64,000 nt of DNA, taken from JACKDX01 sp964640175. Its GTDB lineage: Bacteria > Myxococcota_A > Polyangia > Polyangiales > GCA-016699535. The notes under the pieces were generated by a model. It was not told where the DNA came from. It ran no database searches and worked only from the letters and a program-made list of their open reading frames with translations. The position numbers and the translations under genes are program-made. Positions 26,888 to 35,803 of this stretch are shown one piece after another (position 1 is the first letter of the stretch; the number at the start of each line of letters is the position of its first letter). The stretch spans positions 4,784-68,783 of the forward strand of contig CAZXFW010000013.1 of assembly GCA_964640175.1 (NCBI GenBank), given 5' to 3'.

Positions 26888-28129
26888 TATCCAGCCTCCA
26901 ATGATAAAAAACAGTACGGTTATCCCAATGCCTGTTCGCATGTCGTTTGACCACTGAGTGGCGAGGCCCAAGGTAAGTGGTCCTGCAAACGCAGTGAGCT
27001 TTCCCGAAAGCGCAAAGAGACCAAAGAATTCTGTGTGCCGAGCTTCAGGGACGAGATGGCTCATGTAGGAGCGACTTGCGCTTTGATTGGGGCCTGCAAA
27101 TAACCCTATGACAATGCCAGCGATCCAAAGTTCTGTGCTGGATCTGGCAAACGCTGCTAAGAGAGTGGCTAGGCCGAGTGCCACTAGACTACACATGATT
27201 GTAGGTTTTGGCCCCAGACGGTCGTCCATGAAGCCAAACATGAAGGCGCCGATCCCAGCAGCGACATTGAGTGCGATACCAAACCCAAGGATGTCGGTCG
27301 TGGTCATGTGAAATACTGTTCCGGCATAAATCCCGCCGAAGGCAAAGATTGTAACAAGACCATCGTTGTAAATCAGTCTTGCCAGTAAAAAACGTGCAAT
27401 GTCAGGGCGTTCTTTAAGTGTCTTGATGCTTTGTTGAAGTCGAAGCCATGGGCCAGGGATGTCGGAGGGGGGAATGGCGATCGAGGGAGGGGTGGAAAGT
27501 AAAAATGGCAGACTAAATGCCATCATCCAACCGGCAGACAACAGATTGGTTGCGCGTATGTTGAAGCCGTCTGTTAAAGGAAGCGGCAAAATGGAGTTTG
27601 GGCGGACAAATAAAAAGAATGCAATGGCCATGCAGCACAGGCCACCTACATATCCCATGCCCCAGCCATAGCCTGAGATGCGGCCAAGCTGTGATTTAGG
27701 CGCAAGCTCGGGCAGATACGCATTGTAAAAGACCATCTGTATTTCGAAGGCGATGTTCCCAATCGTGAAACACACCAATGCCAAGCATGGCGCATAGATA
27801 GTCCGCGGATGGACAAACATGAGCGCACACGATGCAAGTACGCATAGAACTGTGCTTATCCAGAGGTAGCGATGGCGGGTTCCACGGCGATCGGCGAGTG
27901 CTCCAAGGTATGGAGAAAGAAGGGCGACACTGAGTGCAGTGATTGTAATGGCACGAGACCATAACACTGGGCCGCGAACCGGATCGGGTACGATGCTTTT
28001 GGTAAAATAGGTAGCGTAAATGAAGGTGACGATCAGGGTGGTAAATGATGAGTTGGCCCAGTCAAATAGACACCATGCAACGATCGGTGGTTTACGCGTA
28101 GAAGAAAAGTTTTCCTGAGATAGTGGCAT
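26855..28129 (-). CDS. MFS transporter, UMF1/Atg22-like
   Basis: 424 residues (ATG 28129; a GTG lies 3 bases upstream). The UMF1 hallmark is at the N-terminus: CLFDWANSSFTTLIVTFIYA. It continues with the RRGTRHRYL cytoplasmic loop, about 12 hydrophobic segments, and the mid-protein DRLGPK loop, equivalent to the conserved MFS D-x-x-G-x-(K/R) loop. Relatives are thought to export or recycle amino acids or small metabolites, but the substrate here is not known. It overlaps the convergent hydrolase gene by 33 bases. Confidence 0.87.
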   Translation of the reverse strand: MPLSQENFSSTRKPPIVAWCLFDWANSSFTTLIVTFIYATYFTKSIVPDPVRGPVLWSRAITITALSVALLSPYLGALADRRGTRHRYLWISTVLCVLASCALMFVHPRTIYAPCLALVCFTIGNIAFEIQMVFYNAYLPELAPKSQLGRISGYGWGMGYVGGLCCMAIAFFLFVRPNSILPLPLTDGFNIRATNLLSAGWMMAFSLPFLLSTPPSIAIPPSDIPGPWLRLQQSIKTLKERPDIARFLLARLIYNDGLVTIFAFGGIYAGTVFHMTTTDILGFGIALNVAAGIGAFMFGFMDDRLGPKPTIMCSLVALGLATLLAAFARSSTELWIAGIVIGLFAGPNQSASRSYMSHLVPEARHTEFFGLFALSGKLTAFAGPLTLGLATQWSNDMRTGIGITVLFFIIGGWILLHVPHTQRE

Positions 28130-28167
28130 CACGTGGGGATGCTAGGGGTTCATTGTGGATTAAACAA

Positions 28168-28201
28168 CAACGGCCGTAGTGCGTGTGCGCTACGGCCGTT
28201 G
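28168..28201 (-). terminator. Rho-independent terminator of the small lipoprotein gene
   Basis: CAACGGCCGTAG (28168-28179) pairs perfectly with CTACGGCCGTTG (28190-28201), with further GC pairs inside the 10-base loop. Read on the minus strand the hairpin is followed by TTGTTTAAT, a short U-rich tract. It lies 22 bases after the stop codon at 28224. Confidence 0.82.
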
Positions 28202-28223
28202 CAAGAGTTACTAAGAAGAAAAC

Positions 28224-28535
28224 TTACTTGGTGGTGGTTTCCTTCACGTTCTTTTTGCCAGCTTCGGCAGCCTTCTCAGTGGTCTGAGCGGCTTGGTCGG
28301 CAGTCTCAGCTGCCTGGTCAGCAGTCTGGCTGGCTGCTTCGGAGGTTTGCTCAGCAGACTCTTGGGTCGCTTCTGCGGCTCCGGCAGTTTGCTGCTCGGC
28401 GCTGCCCCACTGGTCTTCAGTGTACTCTGCACCGCTGCTAACCTCAGTGGACTCAGCCTCATCATCGCTGCTGCATGCCACTGCAAACACACCGCTAAGC
28501 AGTGCAACCATCATCATCGTAAACAACTTCTTCAT
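28224..28535 (-). CDS. Small LEA-like, Ala/Gln/Thr-rich lipoprotein
   Basis: 103 residues. The signal MKKLFTMMMVALLSGVFAVA precedes Cys21 (AVAC). The mature part has few large hydrophobic residues and repeats A-x-x-T/Q-A-x-x units (QTADQAAETADQAA, QTTEKAAEAGKK), resembling group 3 LEA and other amphipathic or disordered stress proteins. AAGGAG lies 8 bases before the ATG. It stands alone, between its own terminator and a 120-base leader with two hairpins and a Fur/PerR-like palindrome. An envelope stress-protection role is inferred. Confidence 0.75.
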   Translation of the reverse strand: MKKLFTMMMVALLSGVFAVACSSDDEAESTEVSSGAEYTEDQWGSAEQQTAGAAEATQESAEQTSEAASQTADQAAETADQAAQTTEKAAEAGKKNVKETTTK

Positions 28536-28571
28536 AGGGGATTCTCCTTATAAGAATGACACATCAGATAA

Positions 28572-28630
28572 GCCCCTAAAGGGGCAACACCGCTGCGTAT
28601 GTACCGCGTTTGAGGGTTTATGCAACCCTC
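28572..28630 (-). promoter_or_regulatory. Two hairpins in the leader of the small lipoprotein gene
   Basis: GCCCC-TAAA-GGGGC at 28572-28585 and GAGGGTT-TATGC-AACCCTC at 28612-28630 form two perfect stem-loops upstream of the ATG at 28535. Neither is followed by a U tract on the minus strand, so termination is unlikely. Leader stability or regulation is possible. Confidence 0.5.
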
Positions 28631-28657
28631 ATTGGGCTCATCGGAGGTGTTTCGTCT

Positions 28658-28682
28658 AAACATTGTAATAATTACAATGTTT
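28658..28682. promoter_or_regulatory. Perfect 12-1-12 palindrome, Fur/PerR-like operator
   Basis: AAACATTGTAAT (28658-28669), one A, then ATTACAATGTTT (28671-28682). The core TTGTAATAATTACAA has the 7-1-7 geometry of Fur-superfamily boxes and differs from the classical PerR box TTATAATNATTATAA at one position per half. It sits at the deoA stop codon, about 123 bases before the small lipoprotein start. A one-base loop makes an RNA hairpin less natural than a protein operator. Confidence 0.6.
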
Positions 28683-30025
28683 TATCCAGGAATTGCCTCA
28701 AGCACCAAAGGTGGAGATTTAATAGGGCGGCTGCCTAATTGGACCGCCGCCAATAGCCTCTGACGAAGGGCAGGAGCGATTTCAGGCTGGCTTGAATGCA
28801 CGGTTAAAAGGGGCTGCCGTGCCTTGATTCGGTCGCCCAGTTTGACATGAAGCACCATGCCTGCGGCGGGATCAATATGGTCTTTTACTTGCTGCCGGCC
28901 AGCTCCCAAAATGACAGCCGAGCGACCAATTTCAAGCGCATCTATGGCAGTGACAATGCCTGAACGACTTGCCAGGAGCGGCACTTGATAAGGCGCGGAG
29001 GGGAGTCGATCGGGCTCTTCGACTACGCGAGGATCGCCGTGTTGTGCTTTGATCACACGTTGCATGACACGTATCGCGGTGCCGTCGCGTAGGGTGTTAT
29101 TTAGCAGCTTTCGGCATGCAGCTTGCCCGTTGGCAATACCAGCGATGCGCAGCATTTCCGCTCCAAGCACCATGGTGCATTCTCGTAGATCGTCGGGACC
29201 CCCGCCATGCAACACCTCAAAGGCTTCTTTCGTCTCAAGGGCATTCCCGATGGCCAGTCCCATAGGAGTATCCATGTCAGTAAGGAACGCGGAAACGCGT
29301 TTTTGAGCCAGGCGGCCTACGCGCACCAGGGATTGTGCCAGAAGGCGTGCTTCTTTGCGCGTTTTCATGAACGCGCCTCGGCCTGTTTTGACATCCAAGA
29401 CCAGTCCATCGATGCCAGACGCCAGCTTTTTGGATAAAATGCTTGCTGTGATCAGCGGGATAGACTCCACGGTTGCTGTGACATCCCGGAGCGCATAAAG
29501 GCGTTTGTCTGCGGGTGCGATGTCTTTGGTTTGGCTGATAAGCGCGCAATTGAAAGCTTTTAGCTGGCGTAGCACCTGTGAAGGGCTTAGCTCAGTTTGA
29601 AATCCAGGGATGCTTTGCAGCTTGTCGACAGTTCCCCCCGTGTGTCCTAAGCCGCGTCCGCTGATCATGGGCACCGCAACACCACAAGCGGCGACCATGG
29701 GAGCAAGGCAAATCGATACTTTGTCTCCCACCCCACCTGTTGAATGTTTATCGACGCATGGTGCGGACACAGAACTCAAATCCATAATTTTACCGCTGTC
29801 GCGCATGGCCAGTGTCAGCGAAGTTGTTTCAGCATCGGTCATTCCACGCAAAACGATAGCCATCGCGAGTGCGCTCATCTGATAATCAGGAACGATTCCT
29901 TTGGTGTAACTTTCAATGATAAATTTGATCTGTGGTTCTGATAGAAATTGTCCATCGCGTTTAATGGCGATGAGTTCTGGCATGGACCAAGTGCCTTGAG
30001 GCATATGTTTGTTTGACTTGGGCAT
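28682..30025 (-). CDS. deoA: Thymidine (pyrimidine nucleoside) phosphorylase
   Basis: 447 residues from ATG 30025, one base after the RNase R stop; E. coli DeoA is 440. It phosphorolyses thymidine or uridine to base plus (deoxy)ribose-1-phosphate. The family signature VDKHSTGGVGDKVS carries the phosphate-binding Lys/Ser/Gly residues, followed by SGRGLGHTGGTVDKL, then APADKRLYALRDVTATV and the DVKTGRGAFM loop. The C-terminal PYNP domain is present. Last gene of the minus-strand rhomboid-to-deoA operon. Confidence 0.94.
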   Translation of the reverse strand: MPKSNKHMPQGTWSMPELIAIKRDGQFLSEPQIKFIIESYTKGIVPDYQMSALAMAIVLRGMTDAETTSLTLAMRDSGKIMDLSSVSAPCVDKHSTGGVGDKVSICLAPMVAACGVAVPMISGRGLGHTGGTVDKLQSIPGFQTELSPSQVLRQLKAFNCALISQTKDIAPADKRLYALRDVTATVESIPLITASILSKKLASGIDGLVLDVKTGRGAFMKTRKEARLLAQSLVRVGRLAQKRVSAFLTDMDTPMGLAIGNALETKEAFEVLHGGGPDDLRECTMVLGAEMLRIAGIANGQAACRKLLNNTLRDGTAIRVMQRVIKAQHGDPRVVEEPDRLPSAPYQVPLLASRSGIVTAIDALEIGRSAVILGAGRQQVKDHIDPAAGMVLHVKLGDRIKARQPLLTVHSSQPEIAPALRQRLLAAVQLGSRPIKSPPLVLEAIPG

Positions 30026-30026
30026 A

Positions 30027-32153
30027 TTATCGCCTGGTTCTAGTAGGACGTCGTCGAGAAGAGGACGAGGCTTTGAGAGGCTTTCGCCGTTTCGGGCTCT
30101 TTGCTTGAAGTCGTAGCCGAGTCCGGCTGAGTTGATCTTCAGGGATGGCAAGAATTTGGCGCTGGTGAACGGACACGTCCTCGATGCGAATCACAAGTGT
30201 ATCGCCTAGTGTATAGCTCTGACCATTGCGCTTGCCTACCCAACTGAGGCCAGATTCGGCAAACTCGTAATAGTCGTCACCAAGATCTGTCACGGAACAG
30301 AAAGCTTCAACAAATGGGGTTTGGATAGTGCAGTAAAACCCTTTTGGACTGATGCCTGTAATTGTGGATTCAAAGGTTTGACCGACGTGTGCACGCATCA
30401 GAATAGCGCGGTACAGATCTACAACTTCTCGCTCGACGGATAATGCACGGCGTTCCAATCGACTTGATTGCACTGCATGAAGCTTGAGCGCGTGTCGGAC
30501 ATGTTTGGGATTTAGAGGCTTGGACTCCAAAAGAGCGTGGACTTCTCGGTGCACTAGGAGGTCGGGGTAACGGCGAATCGGAGAAGTGAAGTGAAGATAG
30601 GCTTTGGACGCAAGGCCATAGTGGCCGATGTTGTGTACGTCGTATTGTGCTTGTTGCATGGCACGGAGTAGCAACATGTGCAGCACAGGGGCATGTGCAG
30701 ACTGGGAGATCTGTTTGACAAATTGGGCGAGTTCTTTAGGGCGTTCGGCAGATTCGGGATCGAAGTGGAATCCGAATGCGCTGGCGGTGGTGGCAAAGGC
30801 TTCTAATTTCTTAAGATCTGGCTGGCCATGTACGCGGTAAATGGTGGCAAGGTCTCGACGGAGAAAATCACGAGCGACGACTTCATTGGCAAGTAACATG
30901 AACTCTTCAACCATGTTGTACGCTTGTGCAATGCCAGGATCTTTACGAGACTGGAACGAATCGAGGGGTTCTCCTGTCGCATCCAGGCAAATTTTGGCTT
31001 CTGGTATATCCAGGTCTAAAGAGCCACGCTTCATGCGACGTTCGCGCAGCAGCATAGCAATTGTCATTAGGACACGGAGTTGTGGCAGCATCTGCGTGGC
31101 TTGGCGTTGGGGCTGTGCGTGTTTGCTGAGACCAAGGGCGTGCGCCACTCCATCGTAGGTGAGTTTGGCTCGGGAACGGATAACGCCCCGAACAAAGCGG
31201 TGTTCACGGACACTGCCATCTGAGGCAAGCGTCACATCGACGCCAAGAACGAGCCTGTCGTGATCAGGGATTAATGAACACAAGTCTGTGCTGAGCTTTG
31301 GAGGCAGCATGGGAATTGCACGATCAGGAAGGTAGATTGAAAAAGCTCGTTTTTGTGCTTCCCGATCCACTGCGCCACCTGCTCTGACGTAGTGTGCAAC
31401 ATCTGCAATGGCAATGAATATGCGGTATTCTTTGGATTCTAGTTCCTGTGCCCAAAGCGCGTCGTCATGATCACGTGCATCGGTGGGGTCGATGGTAGCA
31501 AAATCCAGCCCTCGAAGGTCTTCGTAGTTGCGCCACAGCTGACGGCCAAGATGCAATTCTAAATCGTTGGCTTCGTCAAGGACGTTTTCAGGAAAAGATT
31601 CTTCGATGCCTTCGATGAGTTTGATCTTTTCCACTTCAACAGAAGCTACGCCTGCTGGGCCAAGTTTATCGATAATTTCAACTTGAAGCGTATCGTCACT
31701 CGTGTGTGGATAGCGACGAATGGCGGCCACGACTTCCATGCCAGGTCGAACGCCTGAAGGAATATCTCCGACAATGCGCATGGGGGTTCGCAGTCGGAGG
31801 TCGTCGGCTTCAAGCCATGTTCTTGCGCCTACACGGCGGAAAACCCCGACGATGTTTTGGAGGCCTCGTTCCAAGACTTTAACAATGTCTCCGTCAAATC
31901 CTTTGGCACTTGAAAAGTAGCGGACGACGACGCGATCCCCGTGCATGCCACCGCCTATTCCTGAGGGAGGAATAAACACATCTTCTTCACCCGTGAGCAA
32001 TGTGACAAAACCAAAGCCACGTGGGTGCATGCTCAAATGGCCTTCGCCCATCTGGGTTTTGGGGCGAGAAGCTCTGGGATGACGCGAAGGGGAAGGACGG
32101 TGTGGCGAGGGTCGTCGGCGGGTAGGGGCTTTGGAGGTGTGGTGTCGGGGCAT
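30027..32153 (-). CDS. rnr: Ribonuclease R
   Basis: 708 residues from ATG 32153 (a TTG at 32162 is the alternative). RNase R is a 3'-5' processive exoribonuclease that degrades structured RNA. Order: a short basic N-terminus, cold-shock domain (HPRGFGFVTLL), second CSD, then the RNB catalytic domain with DPTDARDHDDAL carrying the metal aspartates, HYVRAGGAVDREA and FTSPIRRYPDLLVHR. It ends with an S1 domain and a basic tail (SPKRRKPLKASSSSRRRP). It lacks the longer N-terminal helix-turn-helix of E. coli RNase R. Confidence 0.95.
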   Translation of the reverse strand: MPRHHTSKAPTRRRPSPHRPSPSRHPRASRPKTQMGEGHLSMHPRGFGFVTLLTGEEDVFIPPSGIGGGMHGDRVVVRYFSSAKGFDGDIVKVLERGLQNIVGVFRRVGARTWLEADDLRLRTPMRIVGDIPSGVRPGMEVVAAIRRYPHTSDDTLQVEIIDKLGPAGVASVEVEKIKLIEGIEESFPENVLDEANDLELHLGRQLWRNYEDLRGLDFATIDPTDARDHDDALWAQELESKEYRIFIAIADVAHYVRAGGAVDREAQKRAFSIYLPDRAIPMLPPKLSTDLCSLIPDHDRLVLGVDVTLASDGSVREHRFVRGVIRSRAKLTYDGVAHALGLSKHAQPQRQATQMLPQLRVLMTIAMLLRERRMKRGSLDLDIPEAKICLDATGEPLDSFQSRKDPGIAQAYNMVEEFMLLANEVVARDFLRRDLATIYRVHGQPDLKKLEAFATTASAFGFHFDPESAERPKELAQFVKQISQSAHAPVLHMLLLRAMQQAQYDVHNIGHYGLASKAYLHFTSPIRRYPDLLVHREVHALLESKPLNPKHVRHALKLHAVQSSRLERRALSVEREVVDLYRAILMRAHVGQTFESTITGISPKGFYCTIQTPFVEAFCSVTDLGDDYYEFAESGLSWVGKRNGQSYTLGDTLVIRIEDVSVHQRQILAIPEDQLSRTRLRLQAKSPKRRKPLKASSSSRRRPTRTRR

Positions 32154-32158
32154 GGTCT

Positions 32159-33277
32159 TCAATGGCGTAATGCATACAAGACGCCATCGTTAGCACCGAC
32201 CAACAACGTTCCGTCTGGCATGAGTGTGGGTGAGGATAGCACGGCTTGGCCAAGAAATACTTGCCATAATAAAGTGCCTTCGTGGCTCAGTGCGTAAACG
32301 AATCCTTCGGATGAGCCTATGTAGATTCGATTGGTTGGGTCCACCTCTGGATGTATTTCAATGGCGCCTTGAGCTTGAAAGGTCCAAGCAGTTTTCCCTT
32401 GTGGCGAGATCGCATAAAGAAGCCCATCTTCGCATCCGAATATCACGAACTGTGCAGCCAAAGCGGGTTTTCCCCGAATAGCGCACCCAGTGGGCACGCT
32501 CCATAAAAGGTTACCCGTGGCTCCAATGGCAAGAAGCCCGACGCCGTCAGTGCCCACATACAGAGTTCCATCGGTGCGTACCAATATCTCAGCCGCAATG
32601 CTGGATTGCGTGTCGTATTGCCATGCCAACTGTCCATGGCGGTTTATGGCTAGCACGTTGCCATCCATAGTGCCGACAATCACGAATTGATCAGGGTGTA
32701 GAGCAGGCGTTGTTTGCAAGGGAGCGGCGGTCACGAACCGCCAGCGTATGTTTCCATCGGGGCTTATGGCATAGAGCCCATAGGCCGCAACGTACAACGT
32801 GCCATCACTGCCTTTTACAGGAGCTGTTTCAATCGGTCCTTCCAGAGAGATTTTCCATTGTGTAGTGCCGGCAGCAGTTAATGCCAAAAGTTGTCCTTGA
32901 TAGTTGGTGACATAAAGCAATTCATTTGTCCCTCGGACGACACGCCCATAAACGGGGGAGCCAACGTTAGTTTGCCATGTCACGTGGCCTTGAGGCGTGA
33001 TCGAGGCGATGGTTCCGTCTAACGCTGCAGTCACAATGGCGTTGTTGTTCAAAAAAATAGGTTGTGCGAAAATTTTTCCCCTAAAACGATGAAGTGCTGT
33101 CGAATGCGGAACGGTCGAGGTTGCAAGGCGTGGCGGAGGGGTATGTGATTGATTTGATTGTGTTTTTGTGTGGGTGAATGGTTTTTGAGGTGACGGTGAT
33201 TTAGGGCTCGCACACGCAAGAGACGACATGAGGATAGCTACGATCCATGTGGCATCTCGCATAGAATATGGCGTCAT
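32159..33277 (-). CDS. PQQ-like beta-propeller lipoprotein (BamB-like fold)
   Basis: 372 residues. The signal ends in MSSLACASPK, a lipobox-like site. The body has repeated propeller blades with the pattern DGTLYV-G-D/ANDGVLYAL (e.g. DGTIASITPQG, DGTLYVAAYG, TDGTLYVGTDG, CEDGLLYAISPQG, NDGVLYALRH), which give a PQQ-type beta-propeller of about 7 blades. No quinoprotein catalytic residues are evident, so a scaffold or BamB-like outer-membrane role is likelier. ATGA overlap with the upstream lipoprotein gene. Confidence 0.82.
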   Translation of the reverse strand: MTPYSMRDATWIVAILMSSLACASPKSPSPQKPFTHTKTQSNQSHTPPPRLATSTVPHSTALHRFRGKIFAQPIFLNNNAIVTAALDGTIASITPQGHVTWQTNVGSPVYGRVVRGTNELLYVTNYQGQLLALTAAGTTQWKISLEGPIETAPVKGSDGTLYVAAYGLYAISPDGNIRWRFVTAAPLQTTPALHPDQFVIVGTMDGNVLAINRHGQLAWQYDTQSSIAAEILVRTDGTLYVGTDGVGLLAIGATGNLLWSVPTGCAIRGKPALAAQFVIFGCEDGLLYAISPQGKTAWTFQAQGAIEIHPEVDPTNRIYIGSSEGFVYALSHEGTLLWQVFLGQAVLSSPTLMPDGTLLVGANDGVLYALRH

Positions 33278-34932
33278 GGTGATGGTCCAACACGCTCAAG
33301 TACGACAAGATGGTGTTGTACGATCATAGCCACCCGGTTTCCAGAAGAGGATAGAACAGCATATTCAGGGACTAGGTCTTGGTCTGCCCAGTGCTTGGGT
33401 CTCATTAGGAACGCCTTGGGATCATTTTTTTTAGCTAGGCGCACAAACACTCCCCCCGGCACACCGTGAACATATCCTGATATGGAGGGTGGCTCGGCAG
33501 GAACTCCATGTGCCATGGCAGCAGACGATGTTGTTTTAACAACAGTGGGAGGACTCGTGAGTGTTCCTTGGGAGTCAATAGGTACAATCCGTGTTTCATC
33601 GGCCCGCACGACAAGCACGCCTTGTTCAGTCCACTTCAGCACCTGCCAGCCACCAGTGTCTTTTTGGATTTTGCTGTTAAGCTGGCAATTGTTAGTTCCT
33701 TCAGTTTCGGTAAAGGTCACACTGCGGGTGGGTTTGGGAATGAGCAATCCATCTGTGATCGAGGCGCGAGGCATGAGTCCCAAAGCGTATCCATTGCACT
33801 CGCGGTGGATGTCTACCACTGCCATCTGGCCCTTCGGATCAAGGATGTAGTTGCTGGTTGGGGTGACTGCGGTCGGTTCGAATGCAGTGGCTCCAACACT
33901 AAACCGAAGTGGTGTTTTGGTATGGATGAGTATGGTCTGTTCATCTAAGAACTCCAACAGGCTTGCAGTGGTGCGCGCCGGTATGCTTTCAAGGAGTTCA
34001 GGGCCTTGGTGCACTTTGAACTCTGTAGAGCTCCCGAGTGTGTTCCATCCGGCTTTCAACAGCGTTCGTGCATCAGGTGTGAGCTCATAGCCAGGGCTAC
34101 TGAGTTTTTGATAAAGTGCCACTGCCGATTCAAGCGCCGAAGTTTCGGAGTATTGTTGAAAGCGCAACGCGCCAGCCATGCCGGCAGCTTTGGATGCACC
34201 GCATGCCAGGCCTTGGCTACTGTCTTGAATGGATAGTTTGGGCCCCGCCACTTCGCGGCAGAGCACGCTATGTGCACGCAGCACAGCGTCAAGTTGCTTG
34301 ATGGATAGCTCGGGCTGGCTTTTCATTCCTTGCCGCGCAGTCTCCACCCATCGTTGCATGCTCTGTTCAGGTTCGGTTGCAATTTGCGTTAGACTACTTC
34401 CGTGTACGTGCCACGGGATAGAGAGCCCGGCCTGGGCATTGACTTCGGGTGTGCTGTACGGTGAAACAATTAACTCGAATGTGTGATCGCGGTCATTAAA
34501 GCGTGCACCAAGTTCGATATATTCATTGGGCTCATGTTGGACGATTCGAAACCGTTGCCATATGTTGAATCCTTGCTGAGATTCGACGACCCAAAGTGTT
34601 TGCCATAGTTTGTTCGCGGGGCATTGAGCAATAGCCAGTAAGGAAGAATATGTGGGTGTCAGTATATTTGTCTGTTGTTTGATGAGTTTGCATTCGCTTG
34701 GCAATGTGCCTAGGGAAGACTGTTGAGCTCCTTGTACAATTTGGATTTCGCCCAGTTCAGAAGTCTTAAGATTAGGTGTGTTGGAAGGCGGGACAGCTCC
34801 CCCTGGTGCGTTTGAAGATGGCTTGGTATCCGCTGGGGGAGGTTGGTAAGGAACCGTCTTATCGCCGCATGCCCATACCATGCTAAGAAAAGCGTAGGGA
34901 GCCATCCAACGCAGTAAGGCTGAGAGTGTCAT
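33274..34932 (-). CDS. Lipoprotein of unknown function
   Basis: 552 residues. The signal ends FLSMVWACGDK with a Cys at a lipobox-like site. A Pro/Ser-rich tether (YQPPPADTKPSSNAPGG) follows. The first half reads as a beta-rich domain, with a helical stretch around 200-290. The last ~150 residues have regular strand-turn patterns (GVLVVRADETRIVPID, VHGVPGGVFVRLA) suggestive of a beta-propeller. I recognise no family. It lies between the rhomboid gene (1-base gap) and the PQQ lipoprotein (4-base overlap), so the three are one envelope operon. Confidence 0.6.
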   Translation of the reverse strand: MTLSALLRWMAPYAFLSMVWACGDKTVPYQPPPADTKPSSNAPGGAVPPSNTPNLKTSELGEIQIVQGAQQSSLGTLPSECKLIKQQTNILTPTYSSLLAIAQCPANKLWQTLWVVESQQGFNIWQRFRIVQHEPNEYIELGARFNDRDHTFELIVSPYSTPEVNAQAGLSIPWHVHGSSLTQIATEPEQSMQRWVETARQGMKSQPELSIKQLDAVLRAHSVLCREVAGPKLSIQDSSQGLACGASKAAGMAGALRFQQYSETSALESAVALYQKLSSPGYELTPDARTLLKAGWNTLGSSTEFKVHQGPELLESIPARTTASLLEFLDEQTILIHTKTPLRFSVGATAFEPTAVTPTSNYILDPKGQMAVVDIHRECNGYALGLMPRASITDGLLIPKPTRSVTFTETEGTNNCQLNSKIQKDTGGWQVLKWTEQGVLVVRADETRIVPIDSQGTLTSPPTVVKTTSSAAMAHGVPAEPPSISGYVHGVPGGVFVRLAKKNDPKAFLMRPKHWADQDLVPEYAVLSSSGNRVAMIVQHHLVVLERVGPSP

Positions 34933-34933
34933 G

Positions 34934-35644
34934 CTAGTTCATCCAGTGGGTTGGGTTGCTGCGTCCTCCGCGCAACACGTGCAAAGACGCTTCCGCTCCG
35001 CGTAGTGAGCGCTTTTTTCGTGTCGGTGGGCGTTGTATCCAGCGGATGAATCCGATACCTCCGCCGATGGCTCCCAAATGTGCAGCCAAAGCAGTCACGT
35101 CGCGGCTGATGAGAAAGAATAGCACACTAATGCCGATGCTCAGCCCAATGACGTGTGTGGGTTTCATTGGGAACGCCCCAAACAAAAGAATCTGGCTGTG
35201 ACGGTAGGTGATGGCAAATGCGGCGAGTGCAGCAAGTGCAATCGGGTCTGAGCCTGCAAGATAGGAACTCACAACCATCTGACTGTTCTGGGTTAAATAT
35301 CCGATAACCAATGCGGGGATGGAGGCTGCCAAAACCGCCACTGCGCAGAGCTGAAACATGCGTTTGGAGCCGTGCTGTTGTTCAAAAGGGGATAGGAACC
35401 ACCACAGCATCAACAAACTTAACAAAAGTTTGAAGAGTGCGTCGGGAAACTCAACAAGGGGATAGGTGACCATTTGCCACAGAGTATGTGTACCCACTTG
35501 TGCAGGATGGAGAGCCAATGTTTGGAATATTGGGATCTTCATCCAGATTTGAAGAACAACTTCTAACACAAAGGCACTTAACAAAGTGACGATGATTTTC
35601 TTGGTCGAGGGAGCCAGTGTCGGAAAGGCAAAGTGAGTCGTCAT
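34934..35644 (-). CDS. Rhomboid-family membrane protein
   Basis: 236 residues, about six hydrophobic segments. The rhomboid pattern is recognisable: TYPLVEFPDALFKLLLSLLM with WFLSPFEQQHG, then the nucleophile region YLAGSDPIALAALA (Ser132), and a C-terminal AAHLGAIGGGIGF supplying His189. The serine motif is GSD; the usual form is GxSG. Ser and His are both present, so activity is possible but not assured. Leads the minus-strand operon that ends with deoA. Confidence 0.75.
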   Translation of the reverse strand: MTTHFAFPTLAPSTKKIIVTLLSAFVLEVVLQIWMKIPIFQTLALHPAQVGTHTLWQMVTYPLVEFPDALFKLLLSLLMLWWFLSPFEQQHGSKRMFQLCAVAVLAASIPALVIGYLTQNSQMVVSSYLAGSDPIALAALAAFAITYRHSQILLFGAFPMKPTHVIGLSIGISVLFFLISRDVTALAAHLGAIGGGIGFIRWIQRPPTRKKRSLRGAEASLHVLRGGRSNPTHWMN

Positions 35645-35803
35645 GAAGATGCTCTGTACCTAGAGGGCCTAGCTCGTGCAACCCCTGTATCTCGTGGGTT
35701 CCTTTAAAGGAGTAGGTGCTCCCGGAAGGCGTTGACAGCGGTAAAAGCAGACTTAAGTTGATTTTGCGTAATAACGCACATCGTAACCTATAAGGAGGTG
35801 GTT

